A stretch of 64,000 nt of DNA from an uncultured Shimia sp. (lineage in GTDB: Bacteria; Pseudomonadota; Alphaproteobacteria; Rhodobacterales; Rhodobacteraceae): the NCBI GenBank assembly GCA_937897325.1, contig CALCOY010000098.1, positions 37,326-101,325 of the forward strand, read 5' to 3'. Under the pieces are notes generated by a model. The model saw only the letters and a program-made list of their open reading frames with translations. It had not been told where the DNA came from and did not search any database. This document shows, piece by piece, positions 17,473-26,431 of this stretch. Numbering within the stretch: position 1 is the stretch's first letter; every line of letters starts with the position of its first letter. The position numbers were made by a program, and so were the translations under genes.

Positions 17473-18782
17473 CAGTTGAACATCAGGTTTGGCAGCCCGA
17501 CCGCGATCACCGGGAACCATATAATGAGGAGCAGCGTCGCCGCTTCCATCACGAGGAAAGGTAGCACACCGCGAAAGGCGGTTTTGGCGTCGACCTCACC
17601 ATCCGAGGCCGCGATCACGGCAAAGAGGTTTAGGCCCACGGGTGGGGTGATGGCGCCTATTTCCACCAGCTTGACGACAATCACACCGAACCAAATCGGG
17701 TCGAGGCCCAGCGTCTGGGAAATCGGGTACATGATGGGCACGGTCATCACCAACATCGACAACCCGTCGATGAACATGCCCAGCACGATGAACATCAGCA
17801 CGGCCAGCGTCAGGAACCAGGCGACGGACATGCCATCGTCGCCGAACATACTCGTGATCTCGCGCAGGACGCCGGAGACCAGCAGGAGCCGTGACAGAAG
17901 GAGGCCGCCGATAATAATCAGAAAGAGAACAGCCGTCATTATGGCCGTTTCTTTGAGGGACTCGACAAATCCCTTTCCCGACATCTTGCCGCGCAGGATC
18001 GATATCAGGATGGCACCCCCAGCGCCTGCGGCGCCGGCCGTCGACGGGAACATGATCCCGGAATAGATCCCGCCCATGACAAGGAAGACGAGCAGCAAGA
18101 TCGCCCAAAGCCCTTTCAGCGACTGCACTTTGTCGGCCATCGTGAAATGCTCGACATCGGGCGGTGCGACGCTGGGTTGAGTTCGGACGAGGATTGCGGT
18201 GCCAAGGAAGTAGACCGCGATGGTCACGAAGCCCGGCCCAAGCCCGGCCATGAGGAGCCGCCCGATGCTCTCTTCGGTCAAGATTCCGTAGATCACCATG
18301 GCGAGCGATGGCGGTATGAGGGCGGCGAAGGTTCCGGCGGCGACGATGCAGCCCGCGCTGACGGACCGTGAATAGCCAAAGGTCAGCATCTCCGGCAGGG
18401 CGATCTTGGTAAAGATTGTGGCGCTGACGACGGTGGATCCATTGATGGCCCCGAACCCACCCGCCGCGAGCGTTGTGGCATAGTAGAGCCCACCGCGCAC
18501 ACCGCTGGTCCAACGATGCGCGGCGCGGTAAAGCTCTGAGGTGATGCCCGTGGCCGAGGTAATCGCGCCCATCAGGATGAACATCGGGATCACGACAAAA
18601 ACAAAGTCGCTGCCCACGGCATACGGCAGCGTCTGCGCAGTGGTGAGCATGAAGGCCTCACCCGTGATCAGCCACATGCCCAGTAGGGACACGGCGGACA
18701 TCGCAATCCCGATGGGCAGGCCAAGTGCGGCACAAAAGAGGATGGAGGCGATGAGCAGAGCGCCAAGAAGAAGCGGATCCAT
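17472..18782 (-). CDS. TRAP transporter large permease (DctM type)
   Basis: A 436-residue integral membrane protein with about 12 hydrophobic segments and typical DctM motifs (LGLPIGIAMSAVS near the start, GGFGAINGSTVVSATIF near residue 120, ITPPVGLNLFAV near residue 380). It forms the sodium-driven membrane channel of a tripartite ATP-independent transporter together with DctQ and the binding protein DctP encoded just upstream. The start follows the DctQ stop by two bases. TRAP systems import carboxylates and related acids. Confidence 0.92.
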   Translation of the reverse strand: MDPLLLGALLIASILFCAALGLPIGIAMSAVSLLGMWLITGEAFMLTTAQTLPYAVGSDFVFVVIPMFILMGAITSATGITSELYRAAHRWTSGVRGGLYYATTLAAGGFGAINGSTVVSATIFTKIALPEMLTFGYSRSVSAGCIVAAGTFAALIPPSLAMVIYGILTEESIGRLLMAGLGPGFVTIAVYFLGTAILVRTQPSVAPPDVEHFTMADKVQSLKGLWAILLLVFLVMGGIYSGIMFPSTAGAAGAGGAILISILRGKMSGKGFVESLKETAIMTAVLFLIIIGGLLLSRLLLVSGVLREITSMFGDDGMSVAWFLTLAVLMFIVLGMFIDGLSMLVMTVPIMYPISQTLGLDPIWFGVIVVKLVEIGAITPPVGLNLFAVIAASDGEVDAKTAFRGVLPFLVMEAATLLLIIWFPVIAVGLPNLMFN

Positions 18783-18784
18783 GG

Positions 18785-19330
18785 CTATACCCCGTCCGGC
18801 ACGGAAGTCTCAGTGAAAAGTGCCCGCCCCAACAGGCGGAGGTATTCGAGCACGGTGATACCGAGCCCGAAAGCGACCGCGATCTTGGCAGGCCAGACGG
18901 GGAAGCGAATGGCGGCCATGGCGCGTTCGTCTTCGGTGAAACTGGCGAGGGCCAATTCAGCGGATTGCCATGCCAAAAGCGCCATCACCGCAGCGCTGAG
19001 GGTAAGGGCGACGACGCGCAGCCAACGGCGGGCGGCAGGTCCAAAGTAGCCAAGGAACAGATCGACCTTCACATGCCGTTCTTCGCGGGCCACCAAGGCC
19101 AGCGACATGAAAATGACCACGGCCAGCAGCACTTCGGACAATTCCCGGACGAGCGGAACGGGTCGGTCAAAAAGGAACGTGGCGACGACGTCCGCACTGC
19201 CCAGCAATGTCATGAACGCGAGAATGACGCAGGACAAAATCAGGCAGCTATCGACCAACAGCTTGATCGCGCGATCACAGGCTGACCACGCCAGGGCCGC
19301 GCCCTTGGGCCGATCTTTCGACATGCTCAT
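18785..19330 (-). CDS. TRAP transporter small permease (DctQ type)
   Basis: A 181-residue membrane protein with four hydrophobic segments. It has the DctQ features VRELSEVLLAVVIFMSLALVAREERHVKVDLF near residues 60-90, the usual E-H-V-x-V-D pattern. AAAGGA is seven bases before the ATG. It lies between the DctP and DctM genes, and the operon order P-Q-M is the common one. Confidence 0.9.
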   Translation of the reverse strand: MSMSKDRPKGAALAWSACDRAIKLLVDSCLILSCVILAFMTLLGSADVVATFLFDRPVPLVRELSEVLLAVVIFMSLALVAREERHVKVDLFLGYFGPAARRWLRVVALTLSAAVMALLAWQSAELALASFTEDERAMAAIRFPVWPAKIAVAFGLGITVLEYLRLLGRALFTETSVPDGV

Positions 19331-19390
19331 GATATGTCCTTTCGCACAGTCCCCCGAACGCAGCGCCCTGCGCGTCCGGGGGAGTGGTGC

Positions 19391-20416
19391 TTAGTTGGCG
19401 GCGCCGACTAGGGTGCGCACAGTGGCAGCAACCTCTTGGGCGGCGTCAGTCAGCCCCTTGGCCTCCATCTCACCCACCCAGATGTCGAGGAAATCCGGTG
19501 CGCGGGCCATCAGTTCGTCCGTCTCGGTGAACGTGACCAGTTCCATGCCGGCCTCCAAGAACGCCGCCCGCGCATTTGCACCTGATTGGCTGACGATTTC
19601 CTGGTCCATCGCGGCGGCTTCTGCACCAATCTCGTTGAACAGGGCTTGCGTCGTATCGGACCAGCCGTCCCACAGATCCTGGTTCACGTAAATCGGCCAA
19701 CCGCTGATCGCACCAAAGTTCAGGTCGATGTAATAGTCGGCCACTTCCTGGAGCTTGTAGGCCATGGCAAAGTCGTCGGGCAAATAGGAACAATCGATAT
19801 TGCCCCGCTGAAGCCCTTCGTAGATTTCCGGGGCCAAGACGGTCACGTTGACCGCCCCAAGCGTGTCCCAGAGCCGTGGTACGTATTCGCCGTAGCTTCG
19901 CATCCGCGCACCCACGAAATCGGCGAGGGTCTCAATCCGCTTGGTGCAGAGGATGTGATAGGTCGGCAGGCTGGTCCACAGGATGGGCACCACGTTGTTG
20001 CGGTCATGCTCTGCCACGACAGCGGGCAAGGCCGCCACCGCCTCGGACGTGGCACGCGCCACGCCGTTGTCCGGAAAGATCATCGGCAGGTACGTCACGT
20101 TCATCAAGGGCAGCCTAGATGCGTAATAGGACGGCGCGGGCGAAGCCAGCTCGACCGCGCCCTGACCGACCAGTTCCAGCAGTTCCGTCGATTTGCCCAA
20201 GGATTCCGACCAGAAGAAATCCACCGTGATGGTGCCGCCGCTGCGTTCCTCAAGCTCGGCCGCCCACCATTTCAGAACTTCGGCCTGAGGAATGCTCTCG
20301 GAAAAATAGAGCGCGTATTTGAGGTTGACGGTCGGGTAATCCTCGGCCTGTGCGGCCTGGGTCAGCATCACGCTGGCCAAGGCTGCGGATGCGAGGGTCA
20401 TGGTTGTCGTTTTCAT
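19391..20416 (-). CDS. TRAP transporter solute-binding protein (DctP type)
   Basis: A 341-residue periplasmic protein with a signal peptide (MKTTTMTLASAALASVMLTQ, ending AQAE). The fold-specific arginine region reads ETLADFVGARMRSYGEY near residue 165, followed by APEIYEGLQRGNIDCSY near residue 190; R-M-R is the usual carboxylate-binding arginine site. The start chosen has GGAGGAGA upstream; the frame is open far upstream but the signal peptide fixes the start. Substrate is probably an organic acid handled by the lyase and dehydrogenase of the same operon. Confidence 0.9.
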   Translation of the reverse strand: MKTTTMTLASAALASVMLTQAAQAEDYPTVNLKYALYFSESIPQAEVLKWWAAELEERSGGTITVDFFWSESLGKSTELLELVGQGAVELASPAPSYYASRLPLMNVTYLPMIFPDNGVARATSEAVAALPAVVAEHDRNNVVPILWTSLPTYHILCTKRIETLADFVGARMRSYGEYVPRLWDTLGAVNVTVLAPEIYEGLQRGNIDCSYLPDDFAMAYKLQEVADYYIDLNFGAISGWPIYVNQDLWDGWSDTTQALFNEIGAEAAAMDQEIVSQSGANARAAFLEAGMELVTFTETDELMARAPDFLDIWVGEMEAKGLTDAAQEVAATVRTLVGAAN

Positions 20417-20456
20417 CGGTTCTCCTCCCTGAGATTTTTGATGATTGGTCGTACGG

Positions 20457-21311
20457 TCAGGCCACGTGCGGCGCCTTGGCCCACTGACGCTCACGCGCCA
20501 GATAGTCATGGGTCCCCAGGACCTCGTTGAGTTTGGAAAAGGTGAGCGGCGCATCGGGTTCCCCCGCTTTGGGGAAGCGCGCCATGATCGCCTGTGCGCT
20601 TGCCATGATCGTGGCAAGCGGATGCAAGACGGCAGCGTATCCCATGGCGGTGAGCGCCGCATCGGTGGGCGGGACAACAATGCCGGTCTCTGCCGCGTTG
20701 AAGATCGCCGGGCCGTGGATGTCCTGCGGGATCACTTTGATCTGGTCGAGGGTTTGCGGCGCATCAATGAATACGGCAGAGGCCCCAACCTCAAGAAAGG
20801 CGTGGGCGCGCAGCAGCGCCTCGTCCAGCCCATGCACCGCAATCGCATCGGTGCGGGCAATCACGCCCATCCCGTACGGCGCGCTACACGCAACGGCGGT
20901 CTGCACCCGCGCCACGGCCTCGTCCCGCGCAACCACATCCTTGCCGTCCAGATGCCCGCACCGTTTGGGCAGTACCTGATCCTCGATATGAAAGGCATCG
21001 ACCCCGACGCTCGCAAAGGCCGCCACCATGCGTTCGACATTCAAAAGACCGCCATAACCCGCATCGCCATCCACAATCAGCGGCTTGCCAAGGCTGGCCT
21101 GTTTGATCCGACGGTAGATCTCGGCCATCTCGGTCAGCGACAGCAGGCCTAGGTCAGGCAGGGCATATTGCGCTGCGGTCGAGGCAAAGCCGCCGCAATA
21201 GACGGCTTCACTGCCTGCCCGCGCCAGGAGCCGTGCGCTGAGCGCATCATGGGCGCCGGGCAGAACCAGTATATCCTCATCGGACCGCAGGCGGTCATGG
21301 AACCAGGTCAT
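20457..21311 (-). CDS. Isocitrate lyase/PEP mutase superfamily lyase
   Basis: A 284-residue TIM-barrel protein. Features are PGAHDALSARLLARAG near residue 17, DGDAGYGG near residue 80 (metal-binding aspartates), HIEDQVLPKRCGHLDGK near residue 110 and ARTDA near residue 151. The cysteine in KRCGH is the catalytic acid-base of true carbon-carbon lyases such as 2-methylisocitrate lyase and 2,3-dimethylmalate lyase; PEP mutases lack it. It lies between the aldehyde dehydrogenase and TRAP genes with a LeuD-like subunit downstream. The likely reaction is cleavage of a substituted malate or isocitrate to pyruvate plus another acid; the exact substrate is open. Confidence 0.85.
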   Translation of the reverse strand: MTWFHDRLRSDEDILVLPGAHDALSARLLARAGSEAVYCGGFASTAAQYALPDLGLLSLTEMAEIYRRIKQASLGKPLIVDGDAGYGGLLNVERMVAAFASVGVDAFHIEDQVLPKRCGHLDGKDVVARDEAVARVQTAVACSAPYGMGVIARTDAIAVHGLDEALLRAHAFLEVGASAVFIDAPQTLDQIKVIPQDIHGPAIFNAAETGIVVPPTDAALTAMGYAAVLHPLATIMASAQAIMARFPKAGEPDAPLTFSKLNEVLGTHDYLARERQWAKAPHVA

Positions 21312-21326
21312 CGCGGGACGCTCCGT

Positions 21327-22814
21327 TCAGCCGATGTTGAAAGGGTCGCGCGTGGCGCCGGTCAGTTCGGTCCAGACGGCCTTGGTCTCGGTATAGCCGC
21401 GGATGGCGTCAAAGCCGTTCTCGCGACCGATGCCCGAATGTCCAAACCCGCCAAAGGGGACGTTCGGTGCGACCACCCGGTAAGCATTGATCCAGACCGT
21501 GCCCGCGCGCAACTGATGGGCGACCCGCGTACCGCGTTGGCCGGATTGCGTCCATATGCCTGCCGCAAGGCCAAAGCGCGTGTCGTTGGCGAGTGCTACG
21601 GCCTCTTCCTCGGTCTCAAAGGTCAGGACCGACAGGACCGGGCCAAAAATCTCGTCCTTGGCAATCTCCATATCCGGCGTGATGCCATCCACGATGGTGG
21701 CCTCGATGAAGAACCCATCATGGTCCGGGCTGGCCTGCCCGCCAGAGACGAAATGCGCGCCGCTCGCCTTGGCGCGGTCCAGCATCCCCATGACCTTTTC
21801 GAATTGTGGACGCGTCGCCATCGGGCCCATCTCGGTGCCCATATCCATCGGGTCGCCCAGCTTGATCGTCTTGGCGCGGGCGGCCACGCGTTCCAGCAGG
21901 GCATCTTTGATCGACGCTTGCACCAACAGGCGGGAGCCGGCCATGCAGGTCTGCCCCGTGGCCCCAAAAATGCCAGCGATGACCCCATTGGCAGCGGCAT
22001 CCAAATCCGCGTCGTCAAAAACGATGTTGGGGGATTTGCCGCCAAGTTCCAGCGTCACGCGGGTGAAATTCTCGGCTCCGGCCTGCATGACCTTCTTGCC
22101 GGTCACGTCCGATCCGGTGAAGGTCAGTTTGTTGATGCCCGGATGTCGCGAGAGGGCTTCACCTGCCTCCCGGCCTCCGGTGACGACGTTCACCACACCG
22201 GGCGGGAAGCCTGCCTTCTCAAACAGTTCCGCAAAACGCAACGTCGAGGCGGGCGTGTGTTCCGACGGCTTTACGACCAGGGTGCAGCCAGCGGCGAGCG
22301 CTGGGGCCAGTTTGAAGCCCAGCAAGAGAACGGGTGAGTTCCAGGGCGTGATCGCCCCCACAACGCCGACAGGTTCGTGGCGCGTGTAGATGTGAAAATT
22401 CGGGCGCTCGGACGGGATAACGTCGCCACCGAATTTGTCGGCAGCCCCTGCAAAGTAATAGAGCCACTCCGGCAGGTATTTTGCCTGCGCGAGCATCTCT
22501 TTGTAGAGTTTTCCGTTATCGGTGCTTTCGACCTGCGCGATGTCTTTTGCGTTCTCGGCAATCAGATCGCCAAGGCGGCGCATCAGCTTGCCCCGGGCCT
22601 GGGCGCTGAGTGATCCCCATTCGCCTTGCAAGGCCGCGCGTGCAGCAGTGACGGCTGCGTCCACGTCTACAGCGTCCCCATCCGGAACATTAGCCCAGAC
22701 CTCTCCAACATAGGGGTTTTCCGAGGCGAGTTGCTTGCCAGAGCGGGCATCAACCCACGCGCCACCAATCAACATCTTGAAATCTTCAACGGTCGCAGAC
22801 GGCTTATCCAGCAT
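21327..22814 (-). CDS. NAD(P)-dependent aldehyde dehydrogenase
   Basis: A 495-residue aldehyde dehydrogenase. The proton-relay asparagine is in ITPWNSPV near residue 158, the cofactor loop is FTGSDVTGKK near 235, the general-base glutamate is in LELGGKSPN near 258, and the nucleophile cysteine is in GQTCMAGSR near 292. The ATG has GGGAGGA upstream; the longer frame upstream lacks support. It heads the leftward operon aldehyde dehydrogenase-lyase-dctP-dctQ-dctM-leuD. It probably oxidises an aldehyde intermediate of the same pathway to the acid. Confidence 0.92.
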   Translation of the reverse strand: MLDKPSATVEDFKMLIGGAWVDARSGKQLASENPYVGEVWANVPDGDAVDVDAAVTAARAALQGEWGSLSAQARGKLMRRLGDLIAENAKDIAQVESTDNGKLYKEMLAQAKYLPEWLYYFAGAADKFGGDVIPSERPNFHIYTRHEPVGVVGAITPWNSPVLLLGFKLAPALAAGCTLVVKPSEHTPASTLRFAELFEKAGFPPGVVNVVTGGREAGEALSRHPGINKLTFTGSDVTGKKVMQAGAENFTRVTLELGGKSPNIVFDDADLDAAANGVIAGIFGATGQTCMAGSRLLVQASIKDALLERVAARAKTIKLGDPMDMGTEMGPMATRPQFEKVMGMLDRAKASGAHFVSGGQASPDHDGFFIEATIVDGITPDMEIAKDEIFGPVLSVLTFETEEEAVALANDTRFGLAAGIWTQSGQRGTRVAHQLRAGTVWINAYRVVAPNVPFGGFGHSGIGRENGFDAIRGYTETKAVWTELTGATRDPFNIG

Positions 22815-22947
22815 CGCGTATCCTCCCAGAATTGTATCTTTGTGGCGGTTCGGTGCTGCACCCGATTGGGTACGCGACCCTCGCGCCATCCTCCGATCTC
22901 AATGCTGAGAGTTTCTGTTTCAGGAAAAAAGACACTTCCCCGGAAGT

Positions 22948-22971
22948 CTATTTTTCATAAATGGAAAATAG
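22948..22971. promoter_or_regulatory. Palindrome upstream of the aldehyde dehydrogenase operon
   Basis: CTATTTTTCAT and ATGGAAAATAG are inverted arms (10 of 11 pairs) around AA. The core TTTCATAAATGGAAAA at 22953-22968 recurs with one change at 23919-23934 beside the LysR start. It is a good candidate for the binding site of the adjacent LysR protein, about 135 bases before the aldehyde dehydrogenase start. Confidence 0.55.
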
Positions 22972-23010
22972 GAGCATCCCGACGCGGTCAATTTGCCTAG
23001 GAAACAATGG

Positions 23011-23913
23011 CTAGTTTGGCAGCGCCGCGCGGCCACGCAATTGATCCGAATGGTACTCGATCACCTTGGTCATGTGCTCGGCCACGACCCTGATACGGCG
23101 AGACGTGGCCAGGTCGCTGTGCACCACCAACCAGATCGGTTGATCCAGGCCGATATCGGACGAGACAGCCTGCAACCCAGCGTGCGTTGCCAGAAAATGC
23201 GGTAAAACGGCGAGGCCCAGACCAGCTTGCGCTGCCGAGACCTGCCCCATCAGGGACGAGGTCACAATCGACGGTGCATCGCCCTTCAGTTTCCGTTCCA
23301 TCCATTGCGCTGCGGGCAGCATCTGCTGCCGCTCTGACCAACCGATAAAGTGATCCCCTGAAATCGGGCTGGGTGTCATGGACGCGCGCTGTGCGAGGTA
23401 GGCTTGGGATCCATACAATCCGTATCCCAGGATCCCGATCTTGCGGACTGTCAGGTTGCCGCGATCCGGGCGCACCATCCGAACGGCCAAATCGGCATCA
23501 CGTCTATGGAGGTTCGACGTTGCGATATCGGTCAGTACCTCAAGCGTCAGGTCCGGATGTGTCTCCAGAAGGCGCGGAAGACTGGGCAGGATAAGCAGGT
23601 TGGCAAAGTTCTCCGCTGTCGCAATCCGTACGTGACCTGTGGCCTCGGCCTCTTGCGCGGCATTGCTCCGAAAACTCTCTGCCGCTTCTTCGAGCGCCTC
23701 GGCGCGGGGCAAAAGCGCTTGGCCTTCATCTGTCAGGCGATACCCGGTTTGATGACGCACAAAGAGCGGCACGCCGAGCGCATGTTCCAACCGTTCGATC
23801 CGGCGCGACACCGTTGCAACCCCTGTGCCCAAATTCTTGGCCGCGGCGGTAAGGGTGCCCGTGCGGGCAATCGCCAGAAAAGCTGGCGCATCATCCAAAT
23901 GAAGCCGATCCAT
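23011..23913 (-). CDS. LysR-family transcription regulator
   Basis: A 300-residue protein with an N-terminal HTH (FLAIARTGTLTAAAKNLGTGVATVSRRI, LGVPLFVRH) and a type 2 periplasmic-binding-like effector domain from about residue 90 (GHVRIATAENFANLLILP). The start is the ATG beginning MDRLHLDD; the open frame runs 120 bases further upstream but lacks LysR-like sequence. It lies upstream of the aldehyde dehydrogenase operon in the same direction and is divergent from the aldo-keto reductase. Matching palindromes at both promoters suggest it controls both. Confidence 0.85.
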   Translation of the reverse strand: MDRLHLDDAPAFLAIARTGTLTAAAKNLGTGVATVSRRIERLEHALGVPLFVRHQTGYRLTDEGQALLPRAEALEEAAESFRSNAAQEAEATGHVRIATAENFANLLILPSLPRLLETHPDLTLEVLTDIATSNLHRRDADLAVRMVRPDRGNLTVRKIGILGYGLYGSQAYLAQRASMTPSPISGDHFIGWSERQQMLPAAQWMERKLKGDAPSIVTSSLMGQVSAAQAGLGLAVLPHFLATHAGLQAVSSDIGLDQPIWLVVHSDLATSRRIRVVAEHMTKVIEYHSDQLRGRAALPN

Positions 23914-23918
23914 ATGTC

Positions 23919-23934
23919 TTTCATAATTGGAAAA
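23919..23934. promoter_or_regulatory. Second copy of the LysR site
   Basis: TTTCATAATTGGAAAA lies six bases before the LysR start codon, in the gap shared with the aldo-keto reductase. It differs at one base from the site at 22953-22968. Its position would allow autoregulation and control of the divergent gene. Confidence 0.5.
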
Positions 23935-24005
23935 CCTTCTTCCCAAAAGCGCTGTTTCGTCGCGATAGGCGGAAAGTGTACGCTGCGCGAAAACGGAGGC
24001 CCTCC

Positions 24006-24989
24006 ATGCGGCAAAGAGCACTCTCAAACACATTTTCTGTTAGTGAAATCGGCCTTGGCTGTATGGGCATGAGCGAATTCTACGGCCCCCGTGACGACAC
24101 GCAGTCCTTGCAGGTTCTACACCGCGCCATCGATCTTGGCGTGGATTTCTTTGATACAGCGGACATGTACGGGTCTGGCCACAATGAAGAATTATTGTTC
24201 CAATTCCTCTCGCAAACGCCCACCCGCCCGAAGATCGCGACGAAGTTCGGGATCAGACGCAAGCCAGGGGAGTACGCGCGGTCTCTAGACAACTCCCCTG
24301 CGTATGCACGTGCCTCATGCGACGCCTCGCTTAAACGGTTGGGCATCGAGCATATCGACCTTTACTATGTCCATCGGCTGGATCGGACCCAACCTGTCGA
24401 AGACGTCGTGGGCGCCCTCTCCGACCTGGTCCGCGAAGGCAAGATTGGCCATATCGGCCTCTGCGAAGTCAGCGCCGCCACTCTTCGCCGTGCGCACGCG
24501 GTTCATCCGGTGACCGCGCTGCAAACCGAGTACTCCCTTTGGAGCCGGGACGTTGAAACAGACATTCTACCCACTTGCGCGGAACTGGGCATAGGCTTTG
24601 TCCCTTACTCTCCACTGGGCCGTGGCTTCCTCACTGGCGCGTTCGACAAAACGACAGAGTTCCAAGACGGGGATTTCAGAGCGGGGCTCCCAAGGTTCCT
24701 GCCCGACAACATCGAGCAAAACACAGGCATCGTGCAGGTGCTCAGACGTATGGCGCGGCGCAAAGGCATAACGCCAGCTCAGCTTGCGTTGTCTTGGGTG
24801 TTGTCCAAAGGCGAAAACACTGTGCCAATCCCCGGAACACGGCGGATCCCTTACCTCGAAGAGAACATCGCAGCCGCAGAAACCAAGCTGACGCAGGACG
24901 ACATGCAGGAGTTGGAAAGGAACCTCGGTACAATCGAAATTCGCGGCCAGCGCTATACCGAAGAGGGGATGAAAGGAGTGAGCGCCTAG
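24006..24989 (+). CDS. Aldo-keto reductase
   Basis: A 327-residue TIM-barrel oxidoreductase. The catalytic tetrad is visible: FFDTADMYGSGHNE near residues 50-63 (Asp and Tyr), a lysine in ATKFGIRR near residue 81, and YYVHRLDRT near 121 (His). The C-terminal NADPH-binding region contains VPIPGTRRIPYLEEN. GGAGG stands six bases before the ATG. It is close to the YdhF/IolS-type reductases that reduce small aldehydes or ketones. It is divergent from the LysR gene and probably regulated by it. Confidence 0.9.
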   Translation: MRQRALSNTFSVSEIGLGCMGMSEFYGPRDDTQSLQVLHRAIDLGVDFFDTADMYGSGHNEELLFQFLSQTPTRPKIATKFGIRRKPGEYARSLDNSPAYARASCDASLKRLGIEHIDLYYVHRLDRTQPVEDVVGALSDLVREGKIGHIGLCEVSAATLRRAHAVHPVTALQTEYSLWSRDVETDILPTCAELGIGFVPYSPLGRGFLTGAFDKTTEFQDGDFRAGLPRFLPDNIEQNTGIVQVLRRMARRKGITPAQLALSWVLSKGENTVPIPGTRRIPYLEENIAAAETKLTQDDMQELERNLGTIEIRGQRYTEEGMKGVSA

Positions 24990-25304
24990 GTTGTGCAACA
25001 GGGTGCCTCGTTCACTTATCTCCCGCCCTCGCCCAATATTACCAACTACGCGCGAAACTGCTGGTTTATGCAACAAAGGAAACGCACCAGGGGTTCTGCA
25101 AGTGCAAAAGTCGGCCCCAGAGCCCGGACCTACCTATTTTCTGCTGCGCTGCGAAGGTCTTGCAGTCGACTTTTTTGTTGACCATCTTCGTCGAAATTCT
25201 CCGATGAAAACCATTCTTCGAAAGCTGTTCTACACAATGGCCACTCGTTTTGCGACTGGCAACGCCAAACAAGCAGCAAACGCAATAGCCACTGCTGTGG
25301 CTCC
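24990..25304. other. Intergenic segment with possible IS-end scars
   Basis: No gene is recognised here. GTTGTGCAACAGGG follows directly after the reductase stop, and CTGGTTTATGCAACAAAGG at 25062-25080 resembles the reverse of IS5-family (IS903-group) terminal repeats. The dead transporter that follows lacks its N-terminal part, consistent with an insertion or deletion event in this segment. Confidence 0.3.
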
Positions 25305-26256
25305 GACCGTGTCGGTCGCGGCATTCCAATAGCCCTCGCTTTGGTCCTGGGATGCGCGGCAACCGCCCTCCTTGTGAAAATGGCCGGTCTTGTGATCGCG
25401 CGTGTCTTGCTAGGCATAGAAACGGGTCTCGCGACAACCGCGGGGACGGCCTATATGTCCGAAATCCTTGGAGCAAATCGGGAAAAGACGGCTGCGCTCA
25501 TCGTAACGTCGGCAACATCGCTTGGCTTTGGCCACGGGGATCAGTCTTGGCATCCAAAGCATGACGTTTCTACCCGCCAGCTATATTGTCTTGTTCGTCT
25601 TTGGACCGGCACTTGCTATGGTCACTCTTTTGTTGCCACGTGTCGATGTACCGCGTCCTCTCTCCCTACTGCGTCTTCCCGTGTTTCCAGTCAGAACTTG
25701 GATTTTCGGTGTTGCTATGGCCCTGGCATGGTCAACCACCGGCATGACTATTGCGGTCGTGCCATTGGAGCTTGCGACGAACAATCTCGGCGGTTGGACT
25801 GGGCTTGTTATTTTTCTGGCGATATTTGTCGGGTTTCTTTGTCAGCCAATTGCCCGTCAGATGACGAATGACCAAGCGCTTTCCACTGGCTTTACCCTGA
25901 TTCCTCTCGGTTTTCTGGTCCTTCTAGCCGGGGTTTGGCTCAAACTCTTGGTCCTTGTTCTTATGGGGACATGCATCACAAGTGCCGCCAGCTAAGGTTT
26001 TACTTATCTCGCATCGCTCTCTGAGGTCTCAATGCGCGCGCCTGATAATCGTGCACGAGCAACGGCAGGCTTATTTGTTTATGCTTATGTCGGGTTTTCG
26101 CTACCCGTCATTGCAAGCGGAGCACTGGCGGACAGATTTGGCCTCCTGAACGGGATGACAGCGTTTGCCATAGCACAGGGAACGTTAACGACAATAGTCA
26201 TGTATCTTTGGAAAAGATGCTCTTCGCGGCGCCTTCGAACTTCGAATAGCTGTTGA
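25305..26256 (+). pseudogene. MFS transporter remnant (5' truncated, frameshift, stop)
   Basis: Three stretches together read as a major facilitator permease. It opens with the DRVGRG-IPIALALVLG loop motif at 25305, with no N-terminal transmembrane segments before it. Around 25530 the frame shifts by one base (SLGFG is continued as ATGISLGIQSM in another frame). A TAA stops the second part at 25993-25995, and the same frame then goes on as GFTYLASLSEVS and GLFVYAYVGFSLPVIASGALADRFGLL. The gene cannot make a working transporter. It marks decay in the insert near its right end. Confidence 0.8.
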
Positions 26257-26431
26257 CGCGGCCATTCGGGCCATCAAACTGAAAGACAGTTCTGCCCCGC
26301 CCTACCCCCATCCGAACGCCTTGCAGCTAGGGTCCATGGTGAGCCCAAAGCTACCAATTCTGCGGTTTGAACGAGCGACAGCTTTGGGCGTGGTTTGTAA
26401 ATCCTTGTTGTTTCCAGTGATCTATGCCGAT

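Noticed and set aside
17185..18066. Plus-strand open frame of 293 codons over LeuD and DctM
   Set aside because: Antisense to two well supported genes; composition (many Arg/Thr/Ser/Pro) is typical of a shadow frame.
19586..20530. Plus-strand open frame of 314 codons across the DctP gene
   Set aside because: It lies opposite a clear signal-peptide-bearing TRAP binding protein and shows no domain.
21168..22389. Plus-strand open frames of 389 and 277 codons over the lyase and aldehyde dehydrogenase genes
   Set aside because: Both are opposite strongly conserved enzymes; their translations are Arg/Gly/Ala-rich and unlike any family.
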